In this document: positions 1 to 6,877 of the stretch, piece by piece
Position numbering within the stretch: the first letter of the stretch is position 1
How the letters are laid out: each line of letters opens with the position of its first letter
Assembly (NCBI RefSeq): GCF_002556545.1
Contig: NZ_CP022685.1
Location: 2,666,001-2,730,000 of the forward strand
Direction of reading: 5' to 3'
DNA length: 64,000 nucleotides
From: Streptomyces formicae
GTDB taxonomy: Bacteria > Actinomycetota > Actinomycetes > Streptomycetales > Streptomycetaceae
Notes under the pieces: model-generated
What the model was told of the DNA's origin: nothing
The model's database searches: none
What the model saw: the letters and a program-made list of their open reading frames with translations, nothing else
Made by a program: the position numbers and the translations under genes

Positions 1-1
1 G

Positions 2-91
2 TACTTCAAGGACCCGGACGGCAACGGCTGGGCCATCCAGGAGTACCGGGTCCGTGCGACAACGCCCCTGCGGGAGGCAATCGCCCCGTAA
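2..91 (+). CDS. C-terminal end of a VOC/glyoxalase-fold protein (partial)
   Basis: Only the last 29 codons are present, because the gene begins before the window. The frame reads YFKDPDGNGWAIQEYR, which is the usual closing strand of vicinal-oxygen-chelate (glyoxalase/bleomycin-resistance) domains, where the DPDGN turn and a final Glu are typical. The TAA stop at 89-91 lies inside the start of a dispersed repeat (91-208). The specific function cannot be told from this fragment. Confidence 0.6.
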   Translation, partial: YFKDPDGNGWAIQEYRVRATTPLREAIAP

Positions 92-208
92 GGGGCGCGG
101 GGAACGGCGCGAGCGACCAAAGAAGAGCCGCGGTCGCGTCTGCTCGGTGATCCGGCAGACGCGACCGCGGCTCTTTTCCGGGCTGAGCGCGCAGTTCCCC
201 GCGCCCCT
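91..208. repeat. Composite nested inverted repeat, copy 1; likely bidirectional terminator
   Basis: Two nested stems are visible. The outer arms are AGGGGCGCGGGGAAC (91-105) and its exact complement (194-208). The inner arms are 21 bp and perfect (123-143 with 155-175, core AGAGCCGCGGTCGCGTCTGC), around an 11-nt loop. The right inner arm ends in a short T run. The element lies between a plus-strand gene (stop at 91) and the convergent glnA2 (stop at 218), so it probably terminates transcription from both sides. A near-identical copy lies at 11638-11755 and outer-arm fragments at 17176 and 36443. Confidence 0.8.
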
Positions 209-217
209 GACGGGGCC

Positions 218-1579
218 CTACAGAACCGGCAGGTTCTTGCGGAGTTCGAAGGCCGTGACTTCGGAGCGGTACTCCTCCCACTCCTGCTTCTTGTTGCGCA
301 AGAAGAAGTCGTACACGTGCTCACCGAGCGTCTCGGCGACCAGTTCGCTGCGCTCCATGAGCGCGATCGCCTCGCCGAGGTTCTGCGGGAGCGGCTCGAT
401 GCCCATCGCGCGGCGCTCGGCGTCGGAGAGGGCCCACACGTCGTCGTCGGCGCCGGGCGGCAGCTCGTAGCCCTCCTCGATGCCCTTGAGGCCCGCGGCG
501 AGCAGTACCGCGTACGTCAGGTAGGGGTTCGCGCCCGAGTCGATCGAGCGGACCTCGACGCGGGCCGAGCCCGTCTTGCCGGGCTTGTACATGGGGACGC
601 GGATCAGGGCCGAGCGGTTGTTGTGGCCCCAGCAGATGTACGAGGGGGCCTCGCCGCCCGCGCCCGCCGTGCGCTCGGAGCCGCCCCAGATGCGCTTGTA
701 GGAGTTCACCCACTGGTTGGTGACGGCGGAGATCTCCGCGGCGTGCTGCAGCAGGCCCGCGATGAAGGAACGGCCGACCTTGGAGAGCTGGTACTCGGCG
801 CCCGACTCGTAGAACGCGTTGCGGTCGCCCTCGAAGAGGGAGAGGTGCGTGTGCATGCCCGAGCCGGGGTGCTCGGAGAACGGCTTCGGCATGAAGGTCG
901 CGTTGACCCCCTGCTCCAGGGCGACCTGCTTCATGACCAGGCGGAACGTCATGATGTTGTCGGCGGTGGAGAGCGCGTCCGCGTAGCGCAGGTCGATCTC
1001 CTGCTGGCCGGGGGCGCCCTCGTGGTGGCTGAACTCGACCGAGATGCCCATGGATTCGAGCATCGTGATGGCCTGGCGGCGGAAGTCCATGCCGACGTTC
1101 TGCGGGGTGTGGTCGAAGTAGCCGGAGTTGTCCGCGGGGGTGGGCCGCGAACCGTCGAGCGGCTTGTCCTTGAGCAGGAAGAACTCGATCTCGGGGTGGG
1201 TGTAGAAGGTGAAGCCGAGGTCGGAGGTCTTGGCGAGGGCGCGCTTGAGCACGTAGCGCGGATCCGCGAAGGACGGGGAGCCGTCCGGCATCAGGATGTC
1301 GCAGAACATCCGGGCGGTGCCGGGGGCCTCGGCGCGCCAGGGCAGCACCTGGAAGGTCGAGGGGTCCGGCTTGGCGATCATGTCGGACTCGTACACCCGG
1401 GCGAAACCTTCGATCGCCGAGCCGTCGAAGCCGATGCCCTCGTCGAAGGCCTGCTCCAGCTCGGCCGGGGCCACGGCCACCGACTTCAGGAAGCCGAGGA
1501 CGTCCGTGAACCACAGGCGTACGAACCGGATGTCGCGCTCCTCAAGAGTCCGGAGCACGAATTCCTGCTGCTTGTCCAT
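218..1579 (-). CDS. glnA2: Glutamine synthetase-like enzyme of the GlnA2 type
   Basis: A 453-residue glutamine synthetase-fold protein. Visible motifs are the N-terminal DGSAIEGF loop, the PEIEFF metal-binding strand, the ATP-binding signature KPFSEHPGSGMHTHLS, RIWGGSERTAG, NRSALIRVP and RVEVRSIDSGANPYL. The length and opening residues (MDKQQEF) match the Streptomyces GlnA2 group rather than the longer canonical GlnA or the short GlnII. Members of that group have been linked to gamma-glutamylation of polyamines rather than ammonium assimilation, so ordinary glutamine synthesis should not be assumed. A Tyr in YELPPG falls where canonical GSI carries its adenylylation Tyr (NLYDLPP). I chose the ATG at 1579 because the upstream in-frame extension has no family similarity. 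Encoded divergently from hmpA. Confidence 0.85.
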   Translation of the reverse strand: MDKQQEFVLRTLEERDIRFVRLWFTDVLGFLKSVAVAPAELEQAFDEGIGFDGSAIEGFARVYESDMIAKPDPSTFQVLPWRAEAPGTARMFCDILMPDGSPSFADPRYVLKRALAKTSDLGFTFYTHPEIEFFLLKDKPLDGSRPTPADNSGYFDHTPQNVGMDFRRQAITMLESMGISVEFSHHEGAPGQQEIDLRYADALSTADNIMTFRLVMKQVALEQGVNATFMPKPFSEHPGSGMHTHLSLFEGDRNAFYESGAEYQLSKVGRSFIAGLLQHAAEISAVTNQWVNSYKRIWGGSERTAGAGGEAPSYICWGHNNRSALIRVPMYKPGKTGSARVEVRSIDSGANPYLTYAVLLAAGLKGIEEGYELPPGADDDVWALSDAERRAMGIEPLPQNLGEAIALMERSELVAETLGEHVYDFFLRNKKQEWEEYRSEVTAFELRKNLPVL

Positions 1580-1792
1580 CTTCCGCTTCCACCCATCCTT
1601 GCTGGTCAGGCCGCCTGCGCCCGCGCCGCGGACACATCGGGGCACATGAGCATCCCACCACACCGTTTCGAGCGCGTTGCCGACCGCGTACCCGCCCGTG
1701 CCGTGCCGCCCTGTGCCCATAGTGCCTGCTGAACCGCGCCTCTGTAACAGCGGGCCGCCCCCGCTCCTCCGGCCCTCCAGGAGCACCCCTCT

Positions 1793-1819
1793 ATAAGTTG
1801 CATCTCAGATGCAACTTAT
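1793..1819. promoter_or_regulatory. NsrR operator in front of hmpA
   Basis: A perfect inverted repeat: ATAAGTTGCATC (1793-1804), spacer TCA, GATGCAACTTAT (1808-1819), extendable by one base pair on each side. The 23-bp core 1795-1817 has the AA...TT ends and near-central AT pairs of known Streptomyces NsrR sites. It lies 64 bp before the flavohaemoglobin start. NsrR is encoded next door and has a similar site at its own promoter (3600-3622). Inferred role: repression that is relieved when NO damages the regulator's Fe-S cluster. The rest of the 303-bp gap 1580-1882 holds only the two promoter regions; I see no further gene. Confidence 0.8.
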
Positions 1820-1882
1820 ATACGGTCAGAAACCGACAAGGGGACGGTTATCCGCCCCTCTCGCCCGGCCCGAGGAGCCCCG

Positions 1883-3100
1883 TTGCTGTCAGAAACGTCC
1901 GCCGCGACCGTCCGTGCCACCCTCCCCGTCGTCGGCGGGGCCATCGGCGACATCACCGGGCGCTTCTACGACCGGCTCTTCACGGCCCGCCCCGAGCTCC
2001 TTCGGGACCTCTTCAACCGCGGCAACCAGGCCGCGGGCACCCAGCGGCAGGCCCTCGCCGGGTCCATCGCCGCGTTCGCCACCCACCTGGTGGAGCACCC
2101 CGACGAGCGGCCCGACGTGATGCTCCGGCGCATCGCGCACAAGCACGCCTCGCTCGGCGTCGCCCCCGATCAGTACGCCGTGGTGCACGAGCACCTCTTC
2201 GCGGCCATCGTCGAGGTGCTCGGCGACGCCGTCACGCCCGAGGTCGCCGCCGCCTGGGACGAGGTCTACTGGCTGATGGCCAACGCCCTCATCGCCATCG
2301 AGGCCCGGCTCTACGCCGAGCAGGGCGTCACCGCGGACGACACCTGGCGGGAGTGGGAGGTCGTGGGGCGCGTCGAGGAGACGCCGGAGGTCGCCACGTT
2401 CCAGCTGCGGCCCGCCGCGGCGTTCCCCGTGCCGGACTTCCGGCCGGGGCAATACGTCTCCGTGCAGGTCCAACTGCCGGACGGGGCGCGGCAGATACGT
2501 CAGTACAGCCTCTCCTCGGCGCCCGGCTCGGACCTGCGGCAGATCAGCGTCAAGCGGGTGCGGGGCGGCGCGGCGTCACCGGACGGCGAGGTCTCGGGAT
2601 ACCTCCACGCGCGCGTGCGGGAAGGTGCGGTGCTGCGGCTCTCCGCCCCCTACGGAGACCTCGTCCTCGACGAGAGCGACGCGGACACTCCCCTGCTGCT
2701 GGCGTCCGCGGGCATCGGCGTCACCCCGATGATCGCCATGCTGGAGCAGCTGGCCGCAGCGGGGCACCGGGCGCCCGTCACCGTCGTGCACGCCGACCGC
2801 TCCCCCGCCGAGCACGCGCTGCGCGCCGACCACGCGGCGTACGCGGGCAAGCTCCCGGACGCGGCCGCGCACTTCTTCTACGAGCGGCCCGGCGCCGAGC
2901 GGGAGCACCCCGCCGTGCTCACCGGGCGCGTCGACCTCGCCGCCCTGCCGCCCCTCCTGGCGGGCACGCGCGCGTACCTGTGCGGGCCGCTGCCCTTCAT
3001 GCGGGACGTGCGGACCCAGCTCATCGGGCGGGGAGTGGCTCCGGCCGACATCCACTACGAGGTGTTCGGGCCCGACCTGTGGCTGGGGCAGGCCGAGTAA
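1883..3100 (+). CDS. hmpA: Flavohaemoglobin, nitric oxide dioxygenase
   Basis: A 405-residue cytosolic protein that converts NO plus O2 to nitrate using NAD(P)H. The globin domain (about 1-140) has the distal-pocket Tyr29 (GRFYDRLF), a Gln at 54 and the proximal haem ligand His88 in KHASLGV. A ferredoxin-reductase-like part follows, with the FAD motif RQYSLSS, the nucleotide motif GIGVTPM and CGPLPFM near the end. The start is TTG at 1883, preceded by GAGGAG about 6 nt upstream; no better ATG or GTG fits the globin N-terminus. A perfect NsrR palindrome precedes it, and nsrR follows convergently 43 bp downstream. Confidence 0.93.
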   Translation: MLSETSAATVRATLPVVGGAIGDITGRFYDRLFTARPELLRDLFNRGNQAAGTQRQALAGSIAAFATHLVEHPDERPDVMLRRIAHKHASLGVAPDQYAVVHEHLFAAIVEVLGDAVTPEVAAAWDEVYWLMANALIAIEARLYAEQGVTADDTWREWEVVGRVEETPEVATFQLRPAAAFPVPDFRPGQYVSVQVQLPDGARQIRQYSLSSAPGSDLRQISVKRVRGGAASPDGEVSGYLHARVREGAVLRLSAPYGDLVLDESDADTPLLLASAGIGVTPMIAMLEQLAAAGHRAPVTVVHADRSPAEHALRADHAAYAGKLPDAAAHFFYERPGAEREHPAVLTGRVDLAALPPLLAGTRAYLCGPLPFMRDVRTQLIGRGVAPADIHYEVFGPDLWLGQAE

Positions 3101-3143
3101 GGGGGTGGGCCAGGCGAGGGGGCGGTCCAGGTGAGGGGGCGGC

Positions 3144-3584
3144 TCAGGTCCTGTCGCGGGACGTGATGCTCAGGAGCAGCGGGCCCGTCGGGGACGCCGC
3201 GATGTCCTCCACCGTGAGCGGGTCCAGCGAGGCGTAGAACGCCTCCTGGGCCCTGCGCAGTGCCCCGCGCAGGCGGCACGCGGAATTCAGCGGGCAGGGC
3301 GTGGCCCCCTCGCACTCCACCACGTCGCCCTCGCCCTCGAACGACCTGACCAGCTCGCCCACCGACGCCTTGCGGCCCGCCTCCGTCAGGGTGAGGCCGC
3401 CTCCCCTGCCCCTGCGGGCCTCCAGCAGGCCCAGCTTCTGCAGCTCGGCGACGACCTTCGCCATGTGCGTGTACGGGACCGTCATGTCGGCGGCCACCTC
3501 GCGCGTCGTGGGCGCCCCGTCGCCCGCCACGGCCAGACGCATCAGGGCGCGCAGGGCCAGGTCGGTGGATCGCATGAGGCGCAT
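3144..3584 (-). CDS. nsrR: NsrR, Rrf2-family Fe-S nitric oxide sensor and repressor
   Basis: A 146-residue Rrf2-family winged-helix regulator. With the ATG at 3584 the protein begins MRLMRSTDLALR. Asp8 and three cysteines, Cys91, Cys97 and Cys103 (in CEGATPCPLNSAC), match the Asp plus three-Cys set that holds the [4Fe-4S] cluster in Streptomyces NsrR. The helix-turn-helix covers roughly residues 27-50. A run of Arg and Gly (RRGRGGGLTLT) forms the wing. The longer in-frame extension upstream would run over its own operator at 3600-3622. Known members repress hmp genes and themselves, which fits the two sites here. Confidence 0.9.
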   Translation of the reverse strand: MRLMRSTDLALRALMRLAVAGDGAPTTREVAADMTVPYTHMAKVVAELQKLGLLEARRGRGGGLTLTEAGRKASVGELVRSFEGEGDVVECEGATPCPLNSACRLRGALRRAQEAFYASLDPLTVEDIAASPTGPLLLSITSRDRT

Positions 3585-3599
3585 TCCACGAGCGTAGGT

Positions 3600-3622
3600 A
3601 ATGCGCATCCCGGGTTCAAATT
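3600..3622 (-). promoter_or_regulatory. NsrR site at the nsrR promoter
   Basis: Read on the minus strand, this 23-bp stretch begins AATTTGAAC and ends GATGCGCATT. It agrees with the hmpA operator at the terminal AA/TT, the TTG and the GATGC positions. It lies 15 bp upstream of the nsrR start, as expected for autorepression. It is less symmetric than the hmpA site, so weaker binding is likely. Confidence 0.6.
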
Positions 3623-3659
3623 TCGGAGAGCCTACAGTCCCGGCACCCATCGCCCTTAC

Positions 3660-3703
3660 GATCAGCTGATCTGTTCCACGTCCAGCCGAACTGTTCTACG
3701 TCC
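3660..3703. promoter_or_regulatory. Palindrome plus 20-bp-spaced direct repeats before the DUF3105 gene
   Basis: A perfect 12-bp palindrome GATCAGCTGATC (3660-3671) is followed by CTGTTCCACGTCC (3671-3683) and CTGTTCTACGTCC (3691-3703), spaced exactly 20 bp apart, about two helical turns. They lie 30 to 73 bp before the DUF3105 start. The arrangement suggests a binding site for a regulator that loads side by side. I cannot name the regulator. Confidence 0.4.
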
Positions 3704-3732
3704 CGTTCGCTTCTTTCGCAGAAGGACACACC

Positions 3733-4392
3733 ATGGGCTCCGCCAAGAACACGAGCAACGCCTCCCGCAAGGCCCGGATAGAGGAGATGCGCCGGGCGGA
3801 CCGCGCACGTGAACGCCGGGGGCGCGCCGTCACGGTGGCCGTCAGCGCGGTCGTCGTCGCGGCGCTCGGCGTGGGCGGCTTCGTCCTCTTCTCCAAGGCG
3901 TCCGACGGCGACGGTTCGTCGACGGACTCGAAGGCGTGGCCCGCGGCCAAGGTCAACGCCGACGGCGAGAAGGTCTGGGGCAAGCTCGGGCGTACGCACG
4001 TGTCGAAGAAGGTCGACTACCCGATGACGCCTCCCGTCGGCGGTGACCACAACCAGGTGTGGATGAACTGCAACGGCGACGTCTACGAGAAGGAACTCCC
4101 CGAGGTGAACGCGGTGCACTCGCTGGAGCACGGTGCCGTCTGGGTCACCTACAACGACCAGGCGAAGCCCGCCGACCTGAAGAAGCTCGCGGCCAAGGTC
4201 AAGGCCACGCCGTACTCGCTGATGAGCCCCGTCAAGGACCAGAAGGACCCCGTCATGCTGACCGCGTGGGCGCACCAGCGGACCGTGACCGGGGCGGACG
4301 ATCCCAAGGTCAAGGAGTTCTTCTCCAAGTACGTCCAGGGCAAGCAGACCCCTGAGCCGGGTGCGGCCTGCACCAACGGTCTGGCGCGGTGA
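3733..4392 (+). CDS. DUF3105 membrane-anchored protein
   Basis: A 219-residue protein. A basic, charged cytoplasmic N-terminus is followed by one transmembrane helix at about residues 32-54 and an extracellular domain of the DUF3105 family. Recognisable family motifs are VDYPMTPPVGGDHN, NAVHSLEHGAVWVTY and LTAWAHQ. The conserved His residues suggest metal binding, but no function is established. The ATG at 3733 follows GAAGGA. It overlaps the next gene (DUF305) by 4 bp, so the two are translationally coupled. Confidence 0.8.
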   Translation: MGSAKNTSNASRKARIEEMRRADRARERRGRAVTVAVSAVVVAALGVGGFVLFSKASDGDGSSTDSKAWPAAKVNADGEKVWGKLGRTHVSKKVDYPMTPPVGGDHNQVWMNCNGDVYEKELPEVNAVHSLEHGAVWVTYNDQAKPADLKKLAAKVKATPYSLMSPVKDQKDPVMLTAWAHQRTVTGADDPKVKEFFSKYVQGKQTPEPGAACTNGLAR

Positions 4393-5024
4393 GGCCGCGC
4401 ACGACCACGCGGACGAACTGGATCGTCGGCTCCGTCGCCGCGGCGGTCCTCGTGGCGGGCGGCATCACCGCCGCCGTCGCCGCGACGGACGGCTCCGACT
4501 CCGGCGGTCCGCCCCCGAGTTCGTCCGCGGACGCGGGCTTCGCGCGGGACATGGCCGTCCATCACCAGCAGGCCGTGGAGATGTCCTACATCGTGCGCGA
4601 CCGCACCGACGACGAGGAGGTGCGGCGGCTCGCGTACGACATCGCCCAGACACAGGCGAACCAGCGCGGGATGCTCCTCGGCTGGCTGGACCTGTGGGAG
4701 CTGCCGAAGGTGCCGGAGGGGGCGCCGATGGAGTGGATGGGGATGGGGGACGCGCCGGCGGGTGAGGACGGGGCGCTGATGCCGGGGATGGCGACGAACG
4801 CGGAGCTGGCACGGCTGGGTGAGCTGAAGGGGAAGAAGGCGGAGGTGCTGTATCTACGGTTGATGACTCGGCACCACCGGGGTGGGGTGCATATGGCTCA
4901 GGGGTGTGTGGAGCGGTGCGGGGTTGATGTGGAGCGGAGGTTGGCGCGGGGGATGGTGGAGTCGCAGGAGTCGGAGATCGCGCTGATGGCGTCGATGCTG
5001 AAGGCGCGGGGCGCCGGGGTGTAG
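4389..5024 (+). CDS. DUF305 family extracytoplasmic protein
   Basis: A 211-residue protein with an N-terminal signal-anchor helix (about 10-32) and a DUF305 ferritin-like helical domain. The diagnostic motifs are MAVHHQQAVEM near residue 55 and MTRHHRGGVHMAQ further on, two His/Met helices typical of the family. A Met-rich stretch (MEWMGMGD) lies between them. DUF305 proteins are often found near copper-handling genes, so metal binding is plausible but inferred. The GTG start at 4389 overlaps the stop of the DUF3105 gene (GTGA). Confidence 0.8.
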   Translation: MRPRTTTRTNWIVGSVAAAVLVAGGITAAVAATDGSDSGGPPPSSSADAGFARDMAVHHQQAVEMSYIVRDRTDDEEVRRLAYDIAQTQANQRGMLLGWLDLWELPKVPEGAPMEWMGMGDAPAGEDGALMPGMATNAELARLGELKGKKAEVLYLRLMTRHHRGGVHMAQGCVERCGVDVERRLARGMVESQESEIALMASMLKARGAGV

Positions 5025-5155
5025 GGGGGCTCGGGTGCGGGGCGGTGCGGGGCGGGTCCGCACCGACGCGTCGTCCCTCGCGGTACCCGTCGCGTTGAGC
5101 GGCGGCTGCGGGCCGGTGGGGGGCGCCCCTCGTCTGTCGTGGGGCGGGGCCGCGC

Positions 5156-5242
5156 CGGTATGTCCGTCCTCGCCGTCCCAGATGACCGCCACACTCAGGG
5201 CACCTCGGCGCGTGGCCACATGTGCTCCGGGCGGACATACCG
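5156..5242. repeat. Long-range 11-bp inverted repeat
   Basis: CGGTATGTCCG (5156-5166) is perfectly complementary to CGGACATACCG (5232-5242) across a 65-nt loop that is itself GC-rich. It could be the base of a structured RNA or a pair of inverted protein sites. There is no T-tract, so it is not a classical terminator. The function is unknown. Confidence 0.45.
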
Positions 5243-5405
5243 CCACGTCCCCTCAGCTCGAGAGGCGGCCGCGGCCCGGTGGGGGTACCCCCCCCACCAC
5301 CGCGCCGCCGGCGCCCCTGGGGAGGGCTCCCCGCTGTGACGGACCGGCGGCCGGACGGCTCCCCACAGTGAGCGCCCAGGCGCCGGGCGCCGCCCCGCTG
5401 CGGGC

Positions 5406-5568
5406 AGCCCGGTGACCGAGGGCTCCCCGCTGTACACAGCCCGGTGACCGAGGGGCTCCCCGCTGTGCGCAGCCCGGTGACCCAGGGGCTCCCGGTGACC
5501 GGGGGCTCCCCGCTGTGGGCGCCCAGACAAGGGCCGCCCGGTGACCGGGGGGGGCTCCCGCTGTGGGC
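5406..5568. repeat. Degenerate tandem repeat array of about 33 bp
   Basis: At least four head-to-tail units share the core GCCCGGTGACCG, then GGGGCTCCCCGCTGTG. Units start at 5406 (32 bp), 5438 (33 bp), 5471 (50 bp, with an internal GGTGACC duplication) and 5521 (48 bp). Related GGCTCCCCGCTGTG and GGCTCCCCACAGTG pieces appear earlier, near 5327-5375. The array is intergenic between convergent genes and looks like a minisatellite that grew by slippage. Confidence 0.7.
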
Positions 5569-5698
5569 AATTGTTCCGCACGGCGGAACGGGTGGGCACA
5601 GCCCCCGGTGCCGAGGGGCGGGGACGGCGGCGCAAGCCACGGGGCGGGCGGGCGCAGACCCGGTGCCGAGGAAGACGCCGTGGGTTCCGGCCGCCGCG

Positions 5699-6718
5699 TC
5701 AGGCCAAGCGGGGCAGGTCCTCCCGGCGCAGACGCCCACGCATCGGCTCCCCCCGGGTCAAGCGCTCCACCTCGGAGACCGCGTACTCACCGAGCCGCCG
5801 CACCTCACTCCCCTGCGCCCCCGCGACATGCGGAGTCACCAACACGTTCCGCAGATGGAGCAGCGCATGCCCGGGAGGCAGCGGCTCGGGATCCGTCACG
5901 TCCAGGAACGCGTCCAGACGCCCCACCGCACACTCCCGCGCCAACGCCTCCGTATCCACCAGAGATCCGCGAGCCGTGTTGATGACGACACCGCCGTCCG
6001 GGATGAGACCGAGCATCGACGCGCTCAAGAGGCCGCGGGTCTCCGGGAGTTGGGGCGCGTGGATCGTGACAATGCTGCTGCGGCGGCAGAGTTCGGGGAG
6101 GTCCACGAGCTCCGCTCCCAGTGACTCCGCCTCCGCGGACGTCACGTAGGGATCCGTGAGCAGGATCCGGAACCCCGCGTCGGACGCCCGCAGCGCCGCG
6201 ATGACCCGGCGCCCGATCCGCGACGCGCCGATCACCCCGATCGTCCGCGCGTCCGCCCCGGTGCGGACGGTGAACGACGGCCACCCCCGGGCATAGTTCG
6301 CGGCCGCGGGCAACGCCCCCTTCGCCGCGAACGTGATCGCCGCCAGCGTGAACGCCACCACCGGATCCGCGTTGGCGTCCGCCGCGGAGGAGACGACGAT
6401 CCCGCGGTCCCACACCGCCTCCGTCACCATCGGTTTGACCGAGCCCGCGGCATGCACGATCGCCCGGAGGCGGGGCGCGTGGGCCAGTACCTCCGCGGTG
6501 AGCGGTGGGCACTCCCAGCCGGTGACCAGGATCTCCGTGTCGGCGAGCACCGCGCGGGCCGCCAGGGTGGCGAGACCGTCGGCGAGGACTGTCGGGCTCA
6601 ATTCGACGCTGCGAGCGAGCCGTTCGCGCAGATCGGGCGCGAACACGCGCTCCGCGACCTCGACGCCCATGGCCAGGGCCGCGACCGGCCCCCGTTTCGC
6701 CTCTGCCTGTTCTGCCAC
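5699..6718 (-). CDS. D-2-hydroxyacid dehydrogenase family protein
   Basis: A 339-residue NAD-dependent enzyme of the D-isomer-specific 2-hydroxyacid dehydrogenase family. The Rossmann motif GVIGASRIG lies at 161-169. The catalytic triad is visible as Arg250 (NTARGSLVD), Glu278 (DPEPL) and His297 (TPHVAG). The substrate is unknown. It starts with GTG at 6718 after a GAGGGA. It is transcribed away from the sugar ABC operon, with a shared operator-like palindrome (6736-6749) between them, so it may act in catabolism of the imported compound. Standard length for the family; no oddities seen. Confidence 0.85.
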   Translation of the reverse strand: MAEQAEAKRGPVAALAMGVEVAERVFAPDLRERLARSVELSPTVLADGLATLAARAVLADTEILVTGWECPPLTAEVLAHAPRLRAIVHAAGSVKPMVTEAVWDRGIVVSSAADANADPVVAFTLAAITFAAKGALPAAANYARGWPSFTVRTGADARTIGVIGASRIGRRVIAALRASDAGFRILLTDPYVTSAEAESLGAELVDLPELCRRSSIVTIHAPQLPETRGLLSASMLGLIPDGGVVINTARGSLVDTEALARECAVGRLDAFLDVTDPEPLPPGHALLHLRNVLVTPHVAGAQGSEVRRLGEYAVSEVERLTRGEPMRGRLRREDLPRLA

Positions 6719-6735
6719 GCGTGACCGTCCCTCGT

Positions 6736-6749
6736 AGTAACCGGTTACT
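6736..6749. promoter_or_regulatory. LacI-type operator in the divergent promoter region
   Basis: A perfect 14-bp palindrome, AGTAACCGGTTACT, with the central CG and flanking TAAC/GTTA typical of LacI-family operators. It lies 18 bp upstream of the dehydrogenase start. A second, related site is placed inside the ABC operon promoter. The LacI-type regulator encoded at 10571-11626 is the obvious candidate ligand-responsive repressor. Confidence 0.7.
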
Positions 6750-6814
6750 CACCAGCGCACTGGAGGCTAGGACCAAGGCGGGAGGGTGGTCAAGAGATGG
6801 GCGGCCTAAGGGGG

Positions 6815-6843
6815 TTGACCAAGGGCAGTAACCGCTTTAGATT
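6815..6843 (+). promoter_or_regulatory. Promoter of the sugar ABC operon with embedded operator
   Basis: A -35 TTGACC (6815-6820), a 17-bp spacer and a -10 TAGATT (6838-6843) make a good vegetative-type promoter. The spacer contains AGTAACCGCTTTA (6827-6839), which shares its left half with the 6736-6749 palindrome. A repressor bound here would block RNA polymerase directly. Transcription would start near 6850, which rules out the upstream in-frame starts of the first permease gene. Confidence 0.65.
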
Positions 6844-6877
6844 CCGGGCACCTTATTCCGACGACGGAGGGGTTGCC

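Larger units (their letters stand above)
5025..5698. other. 674-bp non-coding gap with inverted and tandem repeats
   Basis: No open frame here has a convincing start, ribosome binding site or family similarity. The long frames that cross it on both strands are products of GC bias. It holds an 11-bp inverted repeat (5156-5166 with 5232-5242), a GGGGGTACCCCC palindrome (5281-5292) and a degenerate tandem array (5406-5568). It separates the end of the DUF305 gene from the end of the convergent dehydrogenase gene, so no promoter is expected. Confidence 0.7.

Noticed and set aside
4465..5739. A 424-codon minus-strand frame over the gap 5025-5698
   Set aside because: It is antisense to DUF305 and continues through tandem repeats, giving a Pro/Arg/Ser-rich sequence without a ribosome binding site or family.
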